The notes: generated from the sequence alone by a model not told the origin. A stretch of DNA of 5,225 bases from Pseudomonadota bacterium (GCA_023392555.1 JAEVYW010000250.1:1-5225); one strand, 5' to 3'. Counted from the stretch's first letter, positions 1 to 5,225 are shown. Program-made: numbers and translations.

Positions 1-508
1 GCCTATGATCGGCGACGTCGATTACGACGACGTTCGCGGGGTCCTCGCCGAGATCGATCAATTCCTCGACCGCCCGGCGGTTTTTCGTCCCGTACCCGGC
101 AACGACAACATGATCGCGCAACGTGCGCTGGATCCGTTTCATGACGAACCTTTCCCAGGATCGCCGGGCGACGAAGGCATAGGCCGAGCCGGCGAGAATG
201 AGGAGAAACAGCACCCGGATCGGCGTGACGACGATGGCGTCGAACAACCTTGTCCGGTCGGTAACCGGCACGATGTCGCCGTACCCGGTCGTCGTCGCGC
301 TGATCATGGTGAAATAGACGACGTCGAGAAAGCTGACGCTGCCGTCGTAATTGTCCTTGAGCCCGTCGCGCTCGATCCAGTGAATGAGGATCAGCAGGCC
401 GAGCAGGAACAGCATCGCCGCAAGCCGCCAGCCGAGACCGATCCAACCGGTAAGGCGCGGCTTGCGCCGCAGGATCAACAGGTCGCTGGTGTCGTTTTGA
501 ACGGCCAT
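1..508 (-). CDS. Two-TM potassium channel with RCK/TrkA-N domain (partial, C-terminus off window)
   Basis: Inner-membrane K+ channel of the Ion_trans_2 plus TrkA-N (RCK) architecture; 169 residues are visible and the 3' end is cut by the left edge. Residues about 22-43 form a first hydrophobic helix. Residues 60-81 hold the pore helix and a textbook selectivity filter, TTGYGD at 73-78. Residues about 91-114 form the second helix. From about residue 132 a Rossmann-type RCK domain starts (HVVVAGYG, 133-140) and is truncated. Family knowledge: RCK domains gate such tetrameric channels in response to nucleotides or ions. The third position of the usual glycine motif is Asn (GYGTKN, 138-143) rather than Gly. 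The ATG at 508 gives a normal N-terminus; the only Shine-Dalgarno-like AGGGAG (521-526) sits 12 bases upstream, a long spacing. It is transcribed divergently from the small gene at 603. Substrate assignment is firm from the filter; the physiological role is not visible. Confidence 0.93.
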   Translation of the reverse strand, partial: MAVQNDTSDLLILRRKPRLTGWIGLGWRLAAMLFLLGLLILIHWIERDGLKDNYDGSVSFLDVVYFTMISATTTGYGDIVPVTDRTRLFDAIVVTPIRVLFLLILAGSAYAFVARRSWERFVMKRIQRTLRDHVVVAGYGTKNRRAVEELIDLGEDPANVVVIDVADHR

Positions 509-551
509 TCGCTGCGCCAACTCCCTGTCGCGGATTTTGGTTCACCGGCCA

Positions 552-581
552 TTGCAACCGACCGTGTATTACCTATATAAT
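552..581 (+). promoter_or_regulatory. Predicted sigma-70-type promoter for the 48-residue peptide gene
   Basis: A perfect TATAAT box lies at 576-581. An imperfect -35 match, TTGCAA (4 of 6 consensus bases), lies at 552-557, with an 18-base spacer. The expected transcription start near 587-589 would leave a leader of only about 15 bases, just enough for the AAGGAG ribosome binding site at 590-595. The region is strikingly AT-rich compared with its GC-rich surroundings. The opposite strand may also carry a promoter for the divergent channel gene, since the symmetric element reads TATTAT there. Prediction from sequence only. Confidence 0.6.
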
Positions 582-586
582 ACACG
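563..586. promoter_or_regulatory. Perfect 9-bp inverted repeat, candidate operator over the -10 box
   Basis: The half-sites CGTGTATTA (563-571) and TAATACACG (578-586) are perfect reverse complements separated by the six bases CCTATA. The element overlaps the TATAAT box and sits in the 94-bp gap between two divergent genes. Its position and dyad symmetry fit an operator for a dimeric repressor that could control one or both genes. The regulator is not in the window and I cannot name its family. A short RNA hairpin is less likely, because most of the repeat lies upstream of the expected transcription start. Confidence 0.6.
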
Positions 587-602
587 TTGAAGGAGTGAGG
601 CG

Positions 603-749
603 ATGCTCGAAGACCCCGTGAAGAAACGCGCCGCGATCGGTGCCGCCATCGGCGCAGTCGTTGCGATCCCGCTGCCATTCATCGGCCCGATCCTCGGCGC
701 CATCGTTGGCGGCGGAATCGGATATTTCACCGCGCAGGACCGCAGCTGA
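603..749 (+). CDS. 48-residue glycine-zipper membrane peptide, function unknown
   Basis: The ORF starts at ATG 603 with an ideal Shine-Dalgarno AAGGAG (590-595) seven bases upstream and ends at TGA 747-749. The product has a charged start (MLEDPVKKR), then a continuous hydrophobic, glycine-rich stretch at residues 10-43, and a short polar end (TAQDRS). Small residues recur in GxxxG-like spacing, for example GAAIGAV at 13-19 and GAIVGGGIGYF at 32-42, and a PLPFIGP turn at 23-29 could split the segment into a helical hairpin. This is the look of glycine-zipper membrane peptides, which often pack into oligomers. It has its own promoter and a candidate operator. It ends three bases before the convergent rppH stop codon. 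No enzymatic motif is present. A bacteriocin or toxin reading is possible but nothing nearby (immunity, export) supports it. Confidence 0.8.
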   Translation: MLEDPVKKRAAIGAAIGAVVAIPLPFIGPILGAIVGGGIGYFTAQDRS

Positions 750-752
750 CGC

Positions 753-1226
753 TCAGAAATAGGGGCGGAAGTCGTCGAGAATTCGGCGGTAAAGGTCGCG
801 CTTGAACGGCACGATGAGCTCGGGAAGCGTTTCCGGCTCGACCCATTTCCACTCGCGGAATTCGGCGTGTTCGGCGGCGTCGATACGGACGTCGCTGTCC
901 TGCCCAAGGAAGCGTGCCAGGAACCAGTGCTGCTTCTGGCCCTTCCACTTGCCCTTCCAGAGCTGCGACGCGATCTCGGCGGGCAGGTCATAGCGCAGCG
1001 GCTCGGTGCAATGCGCCACTCGCTCGACCAGATCGGGCGTGATCCCCGTCTCCTCTTCAAGCTCGCGAAGCGCTCCGGTCCACGGTTCCTCGCCCTCGTC
1101 GAGCCCGCCCTGCGGCATCTGCCAGGCGTCAGCCCGACTATCGATCCGCGCCCCGACCCACACCTTACCCTTGCGGTTGAGCAGCATGATCCCGGCGCCG
1201 AGCCGATAGAGATGATCGTCGTTCAT
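753..1226 (-). CDS. rppH: RNA pyrophosphohydrolase, Nudix family (RppH)
   Basis: Cytoplasmic Nudix hydrolase of 157 residues, close to the usual RppH length in alphaproteobacteria. In this family the enzyme converts 5'-triphosphate mRNA ends to monophosphate, opening them to RNase E-type decay. The N-terminus YRLGAGIMLLNRKGKVWVG (7-25) and WQMPQGGLDEGE (35-46) are RppH-like. The full Nudix signature GX5EX7REUXEEXGU is intact at 40-62, with the metal-binding REXXEE glutamates at 55-59. The C-terminal part holds WKWVEPETLPELIVPFKRDLY-type sequence, also typical. The ATG at 1226 is chosen over the in-frame ATG at 1232 because AGGA (1232-1235) lies five bases upstream of the former and abuts the latter. 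It is divergent from the small membrane gene at 1309 and convergent with the 48-residue peptide gene. Related diadenosine-polyphosphate hydrolases (invasion protein IalA) are the same family, so the substrate choice is by similarity. Confidence 0.93.
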   Translation of the reverse strand: MNDDHLYRLGAGIMLLNRKGKVWVGARIDSRADAWQMPQGGLDEGEEPWTGALRELEEETGITPDLVERVAHCTEPLRYDLPAEIASQLWKGKWKGQKQHWFLARFLGQDSDVRIDAAEHAEFREWKWVEPETLPELIVPFKRDLYRRILDDFRPYF

Positions 1227-1308
1227 CGTCATCCTGTTGCACGTCCCGGGCGCCTTGACGAGGATGGTTGATCCTTGGCAGGCCTTCGGCGACGCACGGG
1301 GGATGGAA

Positions 1309-1521
1309 ATGAAATCGCTCATTGAACTTGGCCGCATCGTCGACGATCGGCGCAATTGGCGAACCGTGCTGCTCGCTGCGGCTTTCGCGCTCGTCGGCTT
1401 GCTGCTGCTCGAGGCGTCCGGAATGAAAAACGGCCCGACGATGATCCTCACAATAATCGGAGCCGCATTCCTGGCGAACCACCTCGCTCCGTTCCAAAGG
1501 CCGGAGGACGCCGCCTCGTAA
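1309..1521 (+). CDS. 70-residue two-helix membrane protein, function unknown
   Basis: Not a family I recognise. From ATG 1309 the product is 70 residues. It has an N-terminal soluble stretch rich in charge (VDDRRNWR, 11-18), a strongly hydrophobic helix at about 20-36 (LLAAAFALVGLLLLEA region), a short loop (SGMKNGP, 37-43), a second hydrophobic helix at about 44-60, and a polar C-terminus. A loose Shine-Dalgarno GGGGG (1298-1302) stands six bases before this ATG. The in-frame ATG at 1303 has no room for one, and a TTG at 1237 would extend the protein with uncharacteristic sequence overlapping the rppH leader. It lies 87 bases upstream of korA in the same direction, and no clear terminator separates them, so co-transcription is possible. 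Hydrophobicity pattern and frame integrity support a real gene; the small size keeps confidence moderate. Confidence 0.68.
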   Translation: MKSLIELGRIVDDRRNWRTVLLAAAFALVGLLLLEASGMKNGPTMILTIIGAAFLANHLAPFQRPEDAAS

Positions 1522-1596
1522 GGCTTTCCTGCAAATCGGGTGGCGAAAACGCACTCACAGTCTTAAAGAGGGAGCAGTAACCTTTCTAAGCCTTTG

Positions 1597-1601
1597 AAGG
1601 A
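1597..1601 (+). promoter_or_regulatory. Ribosome binding site that fixes the korA start at GTG 1609
   Basis: AAGGA stands seven bases upstream of an in-frame GTG at 1609. The longest open frame instead begins at TTG 1594, whose nearest purine-rich stretch (GGGAG, 1570-1574) is 19 bases away, too far to serve. The five extra residues would also encode the ribosome binding site itself. GTG 1609 is therefore the better start. Confidence 0.8.
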
Positions 1602-1608
1602 CAACGCT

Positions 1609-3489
1609 GTGGCCACGGCCACCCATCTTCTCACCGAACAGGAAGCCACGGCTCGCACCGAGCCGGAAGCCGTCGTCGTCCGCTTTGCCGGAGACAGCGG
1701 CGATGGCATGCAGCTGACCGGCGGTCAGTTCACCCTCTCCACCGCGCTGGCGGGCAACGACCTCGCGACGTTCCCGGATTTTCCCGCAGAGATCCGCGCG
1801 CCGCAGGGCACGACCTTCGGCGTCAGCGCTTTCCAGATCAACTTCGGCTCGGCCGCGATTGAGACTGCGGGCGACCAGCCCGACGTGCTCATCGCGATGA
1901 ACCCGGCGGCGCTCAAGGTGAACGCGAACCAGCTTCGCGAGGGCGGGTTGATCATCGCAGACGAGGGCGAGTTCACCGCGCGCAACCTTGCCAAGGCGGG
2001 TTACGAGCAGAACCCGCTCGAGGACGGCAGCCTCGCCAAATGGCAGCTGGTCCACTTCAACATTTCGCAGCTGACGATGGATGCCGTGAAGCCGTTCGGC
2101 CTCGGCAACAAGGAAGCGCTGCGTTGCAAGAACATGTGGACGCTGGGCCTCGCGCTCTGGATGTTCGACCGCGACCGGCAGCCGATCGTCGACTGGCTCA
2201 ACACCAAGTTCGCCAAGGCGCCCGAGCTCGCGGAGGCGAATATCGCCGCGCTGAACGCCGGCCACGCCTATGGCGAGACGGTCGAGATCGGCGGCCAGGT
2301 TCACCGCCAGCACATCGCTGCGGCGCCGGCAGAGCCCGGCCTTTACCGCACCGTCACGGGCGCCGAAGCCCTTGCTCTGGGCCTCGTCGCTGGCTCCCAG
2401 CTCGCAAACCTCAAGATGTTCTTCGGCGGCTATCCGATCACGCCGGCGTCGGCGTTGCTGCACCATCTGTCGCGCCTTAAGGAATATGGCATCACCACGT
2501 TCCAGGCGGAGGACGAGATCGCGGCCATCTGCTCGGCGATCGGCGCGAGCTACGCCGGCCAGCTCGGCATCACCTCGTCGTCGGGCCCGGGTATCGCGCT
2601 CAAGACCGAGGCGATGGGCCTTGCGATCATGACCGAGCTGCCGCTGATCATCGTCAATTCGCAGCGTGGCGGCCCGTCGACGGGTCTGCCGACGAAGACC
2701 CAGCAGTCGGATCTCTACCAGGCGGTCTACGGCCGAAACGGCGACGCTCCGTTGCCGGTGATCGCTGCCCGTTCGCCCGCCGACGCTTTCGATTGCGCGA
2801 TCGAGGCGATCCGGATTGCCACCCGCTACATGACGCCGGTCATGCTGCTCACCGACGGCTACATCGCCAATGCGGCAGAGCCGTGGAAGGTGCCGGACAT
2901 GAGCGGCTATTCGCCGTTCCCGGTCAGCTTCTTCGACAACGTTCCGGCGGAAAGCGAGGGGGTTCTGCCCTTCGCCCGCAACGACGATCTCGCGCGTCCG
3001 TGGATCAAGCCGGGCACGCCTGGCCTCGAGCACCGCATCGGCGGCATCGAGAAGGCGCCGGGCAGCGGCAACATCGATTACTCGCCCGCGTCGCACCAGG
3101 AAATGACCGACACCCGCGCCGCCAAGGTGATGAAGGTCGCCGAGACAATTCCCGACCAGGACGTCTGCCTTGGCCGCGAAGGCGCCAAGTTGGCGGTCGT
3201 CGGCTGGGGCTCGACCTTCGGCCCAATCCATCAGGCGGTTCGGCGCGCGCTGAACAGGGGCCATGACGTCGCACACGTCCATATCCGTCACATCTGGCCG
3301 ATGCCGCAGAACATGGGCGACCTGCTCAGGAGCTTCGACAAGATCATCGTTCCCGAGATGAACACGGGCCAGCTCAAGACCGTGCTCCGCGACCAGTTTC
3401 TGGTCGACGCACGACCGCTCAACAAGGTCAGCGGTCATCCCTTCCGCATCGCGGAGATCGAGGCCGCGATCGAAAGCGCGCTGGCATGA
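1609..3489 (+). CDS. korA: 2-oxoglutarate:ferredoxin oxidoreductase, fused gamma-alpha subunit (KorA)
   Basis: Large subunit of a two-subunit 2-oxoacid:ferredoxin oxidoreductase, 626 residues from GTG 1609, in line with fused gamma-alpha subunits (about 580-650). With KorB it would oxidatively decarboxylate a 2-oxoacid with CoA to an acyl-CoA and reduced ferredoxin in the cytoplasm. The gamma domain comes first: FAGDSGDGMQ at 26-35, then a DVLIAMNP strand near 90-97, to about residue 190. After a linker comes the alpha domain with the family-defining YPITPAS at 275-281, QAEDEIAA just after residue 300, and GGPSTGLPTKTQQSDL at 354-369. The C-terminal domain has HIRHIWPMP at 558-566 and the PEMNTGQL segment. 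Family knowledge: YPITP contributes to the active site, and this fused form without a ferredoxin-like subunit resembles KorA of Mycobacterium tuberculosis. 2-oxoglutarate is the likely substrate by overall resemblance; pyruvate or branched-chain 2-oxoacids are not excluded. Its TGA overlaps the ATG of the next ORF by four bases. Confidence 0.93.
   Translation: MATATHLLTEQEATARTEPEAVVVRFAGDSGDGMQLTGGQFTLSTALAGNDLATFPDFPAEIRAPQGTTFGVSAFQINFGSAAIETAGDQPDVLIAMNPAALKVNANQLREGGLIIADEGEFTARNLAKAGYEQNPLEDGSLAKWQLVHFNISQLTMDAVKPFGLGNKEALRCKNMWTLGLALWMFDRDRQPIVDWLNTKFAKAPELAEANIAALNAGHAYGETVEIGGQVHRQHIAAAPAEPGLYRTVTGAEALALGLVAGSQLANLKMFFGGYPITPASALLHHLSRLKEYGITTFQAEDEIAAICSAIGASYAGQLGITSSSGPGIALKTEAMGLAIMTELPLIIVNSQRGGPSTGLPTKTQQSDLYQAVYGRNGDAPLPVIAARSPADAFDCAIEAIRIATRYMTPVMLLTDGYIANAAEPWKVPDMSGYSPFPVSFFDNVPAESEGVLPFARNDDLARPWIKPGTPGLEHRIGGIEKAPGSGNIDYSPASHQEMTDTRAAKVMKVAETIPDQDVCLGREGAKLAVVGWGSTFGPIHQAVRRALNRGHDVAHVHIRHIWPMPQNMGDLLRSFDKIIVPEMNTGQLKTVLRDQFLVDARPLNKVSGHPFRIAEIEAAIESALA
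3486..3489 (+). promoter_or_regulatory. ATGA stop-start overlap, korA to micropeptide
   Basis: The four bases ATGA contain the start codon of the micropeptide and the TGA stop of korA. The preceding bases (GAAAGCGCGCTGGC) hold no convincing Shine-Dalgarno, consistent with termination-reinitiation coupling. Coupling is inferred; the overlap itself is seen directly. Confidence 0.75.
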
Positions 3490-3566
3490 AACCGATCAAC
3501 CCCTGGCCGATGATCATCATGCTCATCCTCGTCGTCGCTCTGATTTACTGGGTTCTGTACCGATGA
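3486..3566 (+). CDS. 26-residue single-helix membrane micropeptide between korA and korB
   Basis: The 26-codon ORF reads MKPINPWPMIIMLILVVALI followed by YWVLYR. Residues about 8-24 form an uninterrupted hydrophobic helix long enough to cross the membrane, bracketed by Lys2 and Arg26, with tryptophan and tyrosine at both interfaces (W7, Y21, W22, Y25). Its ATG overlaps the korA TGA as ATGA (3486-3489), and its TGA overlaps the korB ATG as ATGA (3563-3566). There is no good Shine-Dalgarno before either junction, so translational coupling is the probable route to ribosome entry. If this ORF were not translated, korB would start 73 bases beyond the korA stop without a recognisable ribosome binding site. 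I know of no named family. A tether or assembly role for KorAB is inference from position only. Confidence 0.75.
   Translation: MKPINPWPMIIMLILVVALIYWVLYR
3563..3566 (+). promoter_or_regulatory. ATGA stop-start overlap, micropeptide to korB
   Basis: The same arrangement recurs: ATG of korB shares ATGA with the micropeptide TGA. The upstream bases (GGTTCTGTACCG) lack a Shine-Dalgarno, so korB expression probably depends on ribosomes that have just read the micropeptide. The next in-frame ATG at 3572 has no better ribosome binding site. Confidence 0.75.
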
Positions 3567-4573
3567 ATGAAATGACCCCCGTCACGACCGCCAAGGACTG
3601 GGCGAGCGACCAGGAAGTGCGCTGGTGCCCGGGCTGCGGCGACTATGCCGTGCTCAAGGCCGTGCAGCGCACGATGCCGGACCTCGGCGTCGCGCGCGAG
3701 AAGACGGTGTTCGTCAGCGGCATCGGCTGCTCCAGCCGGTTCCCGTATTACATGGCGAGCTACGGCTTCCACACGATCCACGGCCGCGCACCGGCCTTCG
3801 CGACCGGCATCAAGCTCGCCAATCCGGAGCTCGACGTGTGGATCATCACCGGCGACGGGGACGCTCTGTCGATCGGCGGCAACCACACGATGCACGTGCT
3901 TCGCCGCAACCTGAACACGCAGATCCTGCTGTTTAACAATGAGATCTACGGCCTCACCAAGGGCCAGTATTCGCCGACCAGCCGCGTCGGCACTCGCTCG
4001 CCATCGACCCCGTTCGGGTCCGTCGACCGCCCCGTGACGCCGTGCATGTTCGCACTTGGATCGGGAGCGCGGTTCATCGCCCGCGGCATCGACGTTCACA
4101 AGAATTTGCCGGACGTGCTGAAGGCGGCCCACGCTCACCAGGGCGCGAGCTTCGTCGAGATCTACCAGAATTGCGTGGTCTATAACGACGACGTCTTCGC
4201 CAGCTTCACCGAGCGCAGCGTCGCCCAGGAAAAGCAGCTTTGGCTGAAGGCGGGCGAAAAGATGCTGTTCGCGGGCGGCGCCAAGGGCCTCGCGCTCGAC
4301 ACCGAGCGGCTGGCGCTCAAGGTCGTCGAGGGCGACGATCCGGCGGTTCTCGTCCACGACCCCAAGAACCGCGGGGTTGCGGCGATGTTGATCGAAATGC
4401 CGCAAGGCTTCCCCGTTGCGTTGGGCGTGATCTACGAAGATCCCGCGCCGACCTTCGAAAGCGCCGTCATCGAACAGAACAGCGCCGCTGCCTCCGGCAA
4501 GACCGCCGATCTTCAGAAACTGGTCAGCAAGGGCCAGACCTGGCAGGTCGAAAAAGAGCCGCACTCGCTCTAG
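3563..4573 (+). CDS. korB: 2-oxoglutarate:ferredoxin oxidoreductase, beta subunit (KorB)
   Basis: Thiamine-diphosphate and iron-sulfur subunit, 336 residues, typical for the family. WCPGCGDYAVLKAVQ (21-35) supplies Cys22 and Cys25, VSGIGCSSRFPYYM (51-64) supplies Cys56, and EIYQNC supplies Cys204. These four correspond to the [4Fe-4S] ligands known from archaeal 2-oxoacid:ferredoxin oxidoreductases. The thiamine-diphosphate/metal site is GDGDALSIGGNH (97-108) with FNNEIYGLTKGQYSPTS (124-140), the expected GDG-to-NN arrangement. TIHGRAPAFATGIKLANPEL (71-90) is also strongly conserved in KorB. No ferredoxin-type double-cluster domain is attached, so electrons must leave the single cluster to a separate ferredoxin, absent from this window. 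Cytoplasmic partner of the korA product. It begins inside the stop codon of the micropeptide and ends six bases before the downstream membrane hydrolase gene. Confidence 0.95.
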   Translation: MNEMTPVTTAKDWASDQEVRWCPGCGDYAVLKAVQRTMPDLGVAREKTVFVSGIGCSSRFPYYMASYGFHTIHGRAPAFATGIKLANPELDVWIITGDGDALSIGGNHTMHVLRRNLNTQILLFNNEIYGLTKGQYSPTSRVGTRSPSTPFGSVDRPVTPCMFALGSGARFIARGIDVHKNLPDVLKAAHAHQGASFVEIYQNCVVYNDDVFASFTERSVAQEKQLWLKAGEKMLFAGGAKGLALDTERLALKVVEGDDPAVLVHDPKNRGVAAMLIEMPQGFPVALGVIYEDPAPTFESAVIEQNSAAASGKTADLQKLVSKGQTWQVEKEPHSL

Positions 4574-4579
4574 CGTCGC

Positions 4580-5225
4580 TTGGACAACCTGACCCACTCG
4601 ATGGCCGGCTGGGTGCTGGGCCAGGCCGGTCTGAAGACGACCACGCGCAAGGGCCTCGCGGCGCTCATCCTTGCGGCGAACATGCCGGACATTGACGTCT
4701 TCTTCGGCAACGCGCCGTGGGACCCGCTCGCGATCCATCGGGGCTTCACGCACGGGCTGGTCGGCGGTGTTCTGGTCATGCCGCCAATCCTCGCGGGCCT
4801 GCTGTGGCTGCTCGACCGCTGGCAGGTCGGGCGAGGGACGGAGTTCAAAAGCGGGCTGCCGATGCGCTTCGGCTGGCTCATCCTGCTCTGCTATCTCGGT
4901 GCGCTCACGCACCCGTTGCTGGACATGCTGACGACCTATTCGGTCCAACTGCTCTCGCCGTTCTCGAACCTGTGGTTCCACGCCGACGGGCTGTTCATCA
5001 TCGACCTTTGGGTGTGGCTGCTGCTTGCGATCAGCATCGGCGTGTCGAAGCGGCGCGAGCAGAAGGGGCGGGAATGGCGGCGTCTACCGCAGATCGCGAT
5101 CGCGGTACTCCTCGCCTACATCAGCGCGAACCTTCTGATCACCAATCGCGCGAACGCCGCCGTTCACCAGGCGTCGCCAAAAGCCGAGGCGATCTTCGCA
5201 TCACCGCCGCCGGTCGCCTTCTGGC
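4580..5225 (+). CDS. YdjM-like inner-membrane metal-dependent hydrolase (partial, C-terminus off window)
   Basis: A frame open from TTG 4580 to the right edge encodes 215 residues of a multi-helix membrane protein resembling the YdjM/DUF457 'metal-dependent hydrolase' group. The N-terminus DNLTHSMAGWVLGQAGL (2-18) is characteristic, which argues for TTG rather than the in-frame ATG at 4601 that would remove His6. Conserved potential metal ligands follow: His6, Asp37 and Asp39 in NMPDID (34-39), His53 and His58 in HRGFTH (53-58), and His111 and Asp115 in THPLLD (110-115). Hydrophobic helices lie at about 60-78, 97-110, 137-154 and 171-187, with a basic loop (KRREQKGREWRR) between the last two. 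No Shine-Dalgarno is evident before the TTG, and the korB stop is only six bases upstream, so coupling to korB is likely. The true substrate of the family is poorly defined. A functional link to KorAB is only suggested by proximity. Confidence 0.85.
   Translation, partial: MDNLTHSMAGWVLGQAGLKTTTRKGLAALILAANMPDIDVFFGNAPWDPLAIHRGFTHGLVGGVLVMPPILAGLLWLLDRWQVGRGTEFKSGLPMRFGWLILLCYLGALTHPLLDMLTTYSVQLLSPFSNLWFHADGLFIIDLWVWLLLAISIGVSKRREQKGREWRRLPQIAIAVLLAYISANLLITNRANAAVHQASPKAEAIFASPPPVAFW

Noticed and set aside
5..580. A 191-codon plus-strand frame across the K+ channel gene.
   Set aside because: It is antisense to a gene with an intact TTGYGD filter, and runs through the promoter/operator island; composition is charged and low in hydrophobic order.
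603..749. Reading the 48-residue peptide as a bacteriocin or type I toxin.
   Set aside because: There is no leader, immunity or export gene, and I see no antisense RNA promoter; the glycine-zipper composition alone is not enough.
1165..1554. A 129-codon minus-strand frame over the 70-residue membrane protein.
   Set aside because: It overlaps the rppH start in another frame and has no hydrophobic core or motif; the plus-strand frame shows two clean helices.
1520..1594. A distant inverted repeat, AAGGCTT (1520-1526) and AAGCCTT (1588-1594), flanking the korA leader.
   Set aside because: Only seven bases with a 61-base loop, no T-run and no further pairing; expected by chance.
1555..3438. A 627-codon open frame antisense to korA.
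   Set aside because: Its product is arginine/aspartate/valine-rich low-complexity sequence with no domain, a known side effect of GC-rich codon use; the plus strand encodes a fully motif-supported KorA.
3545..4981. A 478-codon minus-strand frame antisense to korB and the membrane hydrolase.
   Set aside because: It crosses two well-supported plus-strand genes and its composition is that of a GC-rich shadow frame.

Overview
The window looks like chromosomal DNA of a GC-rich, aerobic alphaproteobacterium. The order Sphingomonadales is my best guess, inferred from overall GC, codon use and the style of the proteins; there is no rRNA or other phylogenetic marker to fix it. I see no mobile element, CRISPR array, tRNA or rRNA. 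Genes are packed tightly, with no gene-free stretch above about 100 bases.

Left part (1-755): a K+ channel with an N-terminal pore and a C-terminal RCK/TrkA-N domain runs off the left edge on the minus strand. Divergent from it is a 48-residue glycine-zipper membrane peptide. The 94-bp gap between them holds an AT-rich island with a perfect 9-bp inverted repeat overlapping a consensus TATAAT box. This is the clearest promoter/operator in the window.

Middle (753-1521): an RppH-type Nudix RNA pyrophosphohydrolase on the minus strand ends 3 bp from the small peptide gene. Divergent from rppH is a 70-residue protein with two predicted membrane helices and no recognised family.

Right part (1609-5225): a tight plus-strand cluster encodes a two-subunit 2-oxoacid (probably 2-oxoglutarate):ferredoxin oxidoreductase. 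KorA is a fused gamma-alpha subunit; KorB is the thiamine-diphosphate/[4Fe-4S] subunit. Between them lies a 26-codon ORF encoding a single membrane helix. It is joined to korA and to korB by a 4-base ATGA overlap on each side, so the order is korA - micropeptide - korB with no spacer. Six bases after korB a TTG-started, YdjM-like membrane metal-dependent hydrolase begins and runs off the right edge.

KorA and KorB together would carry out CoA-dependent oxidative decarboxylation of 2-oxoglutarate to succinyl-CoA, reducing ferredoxin. No ferredoxin gene or ferredoxin-like (delta) subunit lies in the window, so the electron acceptor must be encoded elsewhere. The most notable candidate for something undescribed is the micropeptide wedged between the two enzyme subunits; it might be a membrane tether or assembly factor for a normally soluble enzyme, but that role is purely inferred from position.
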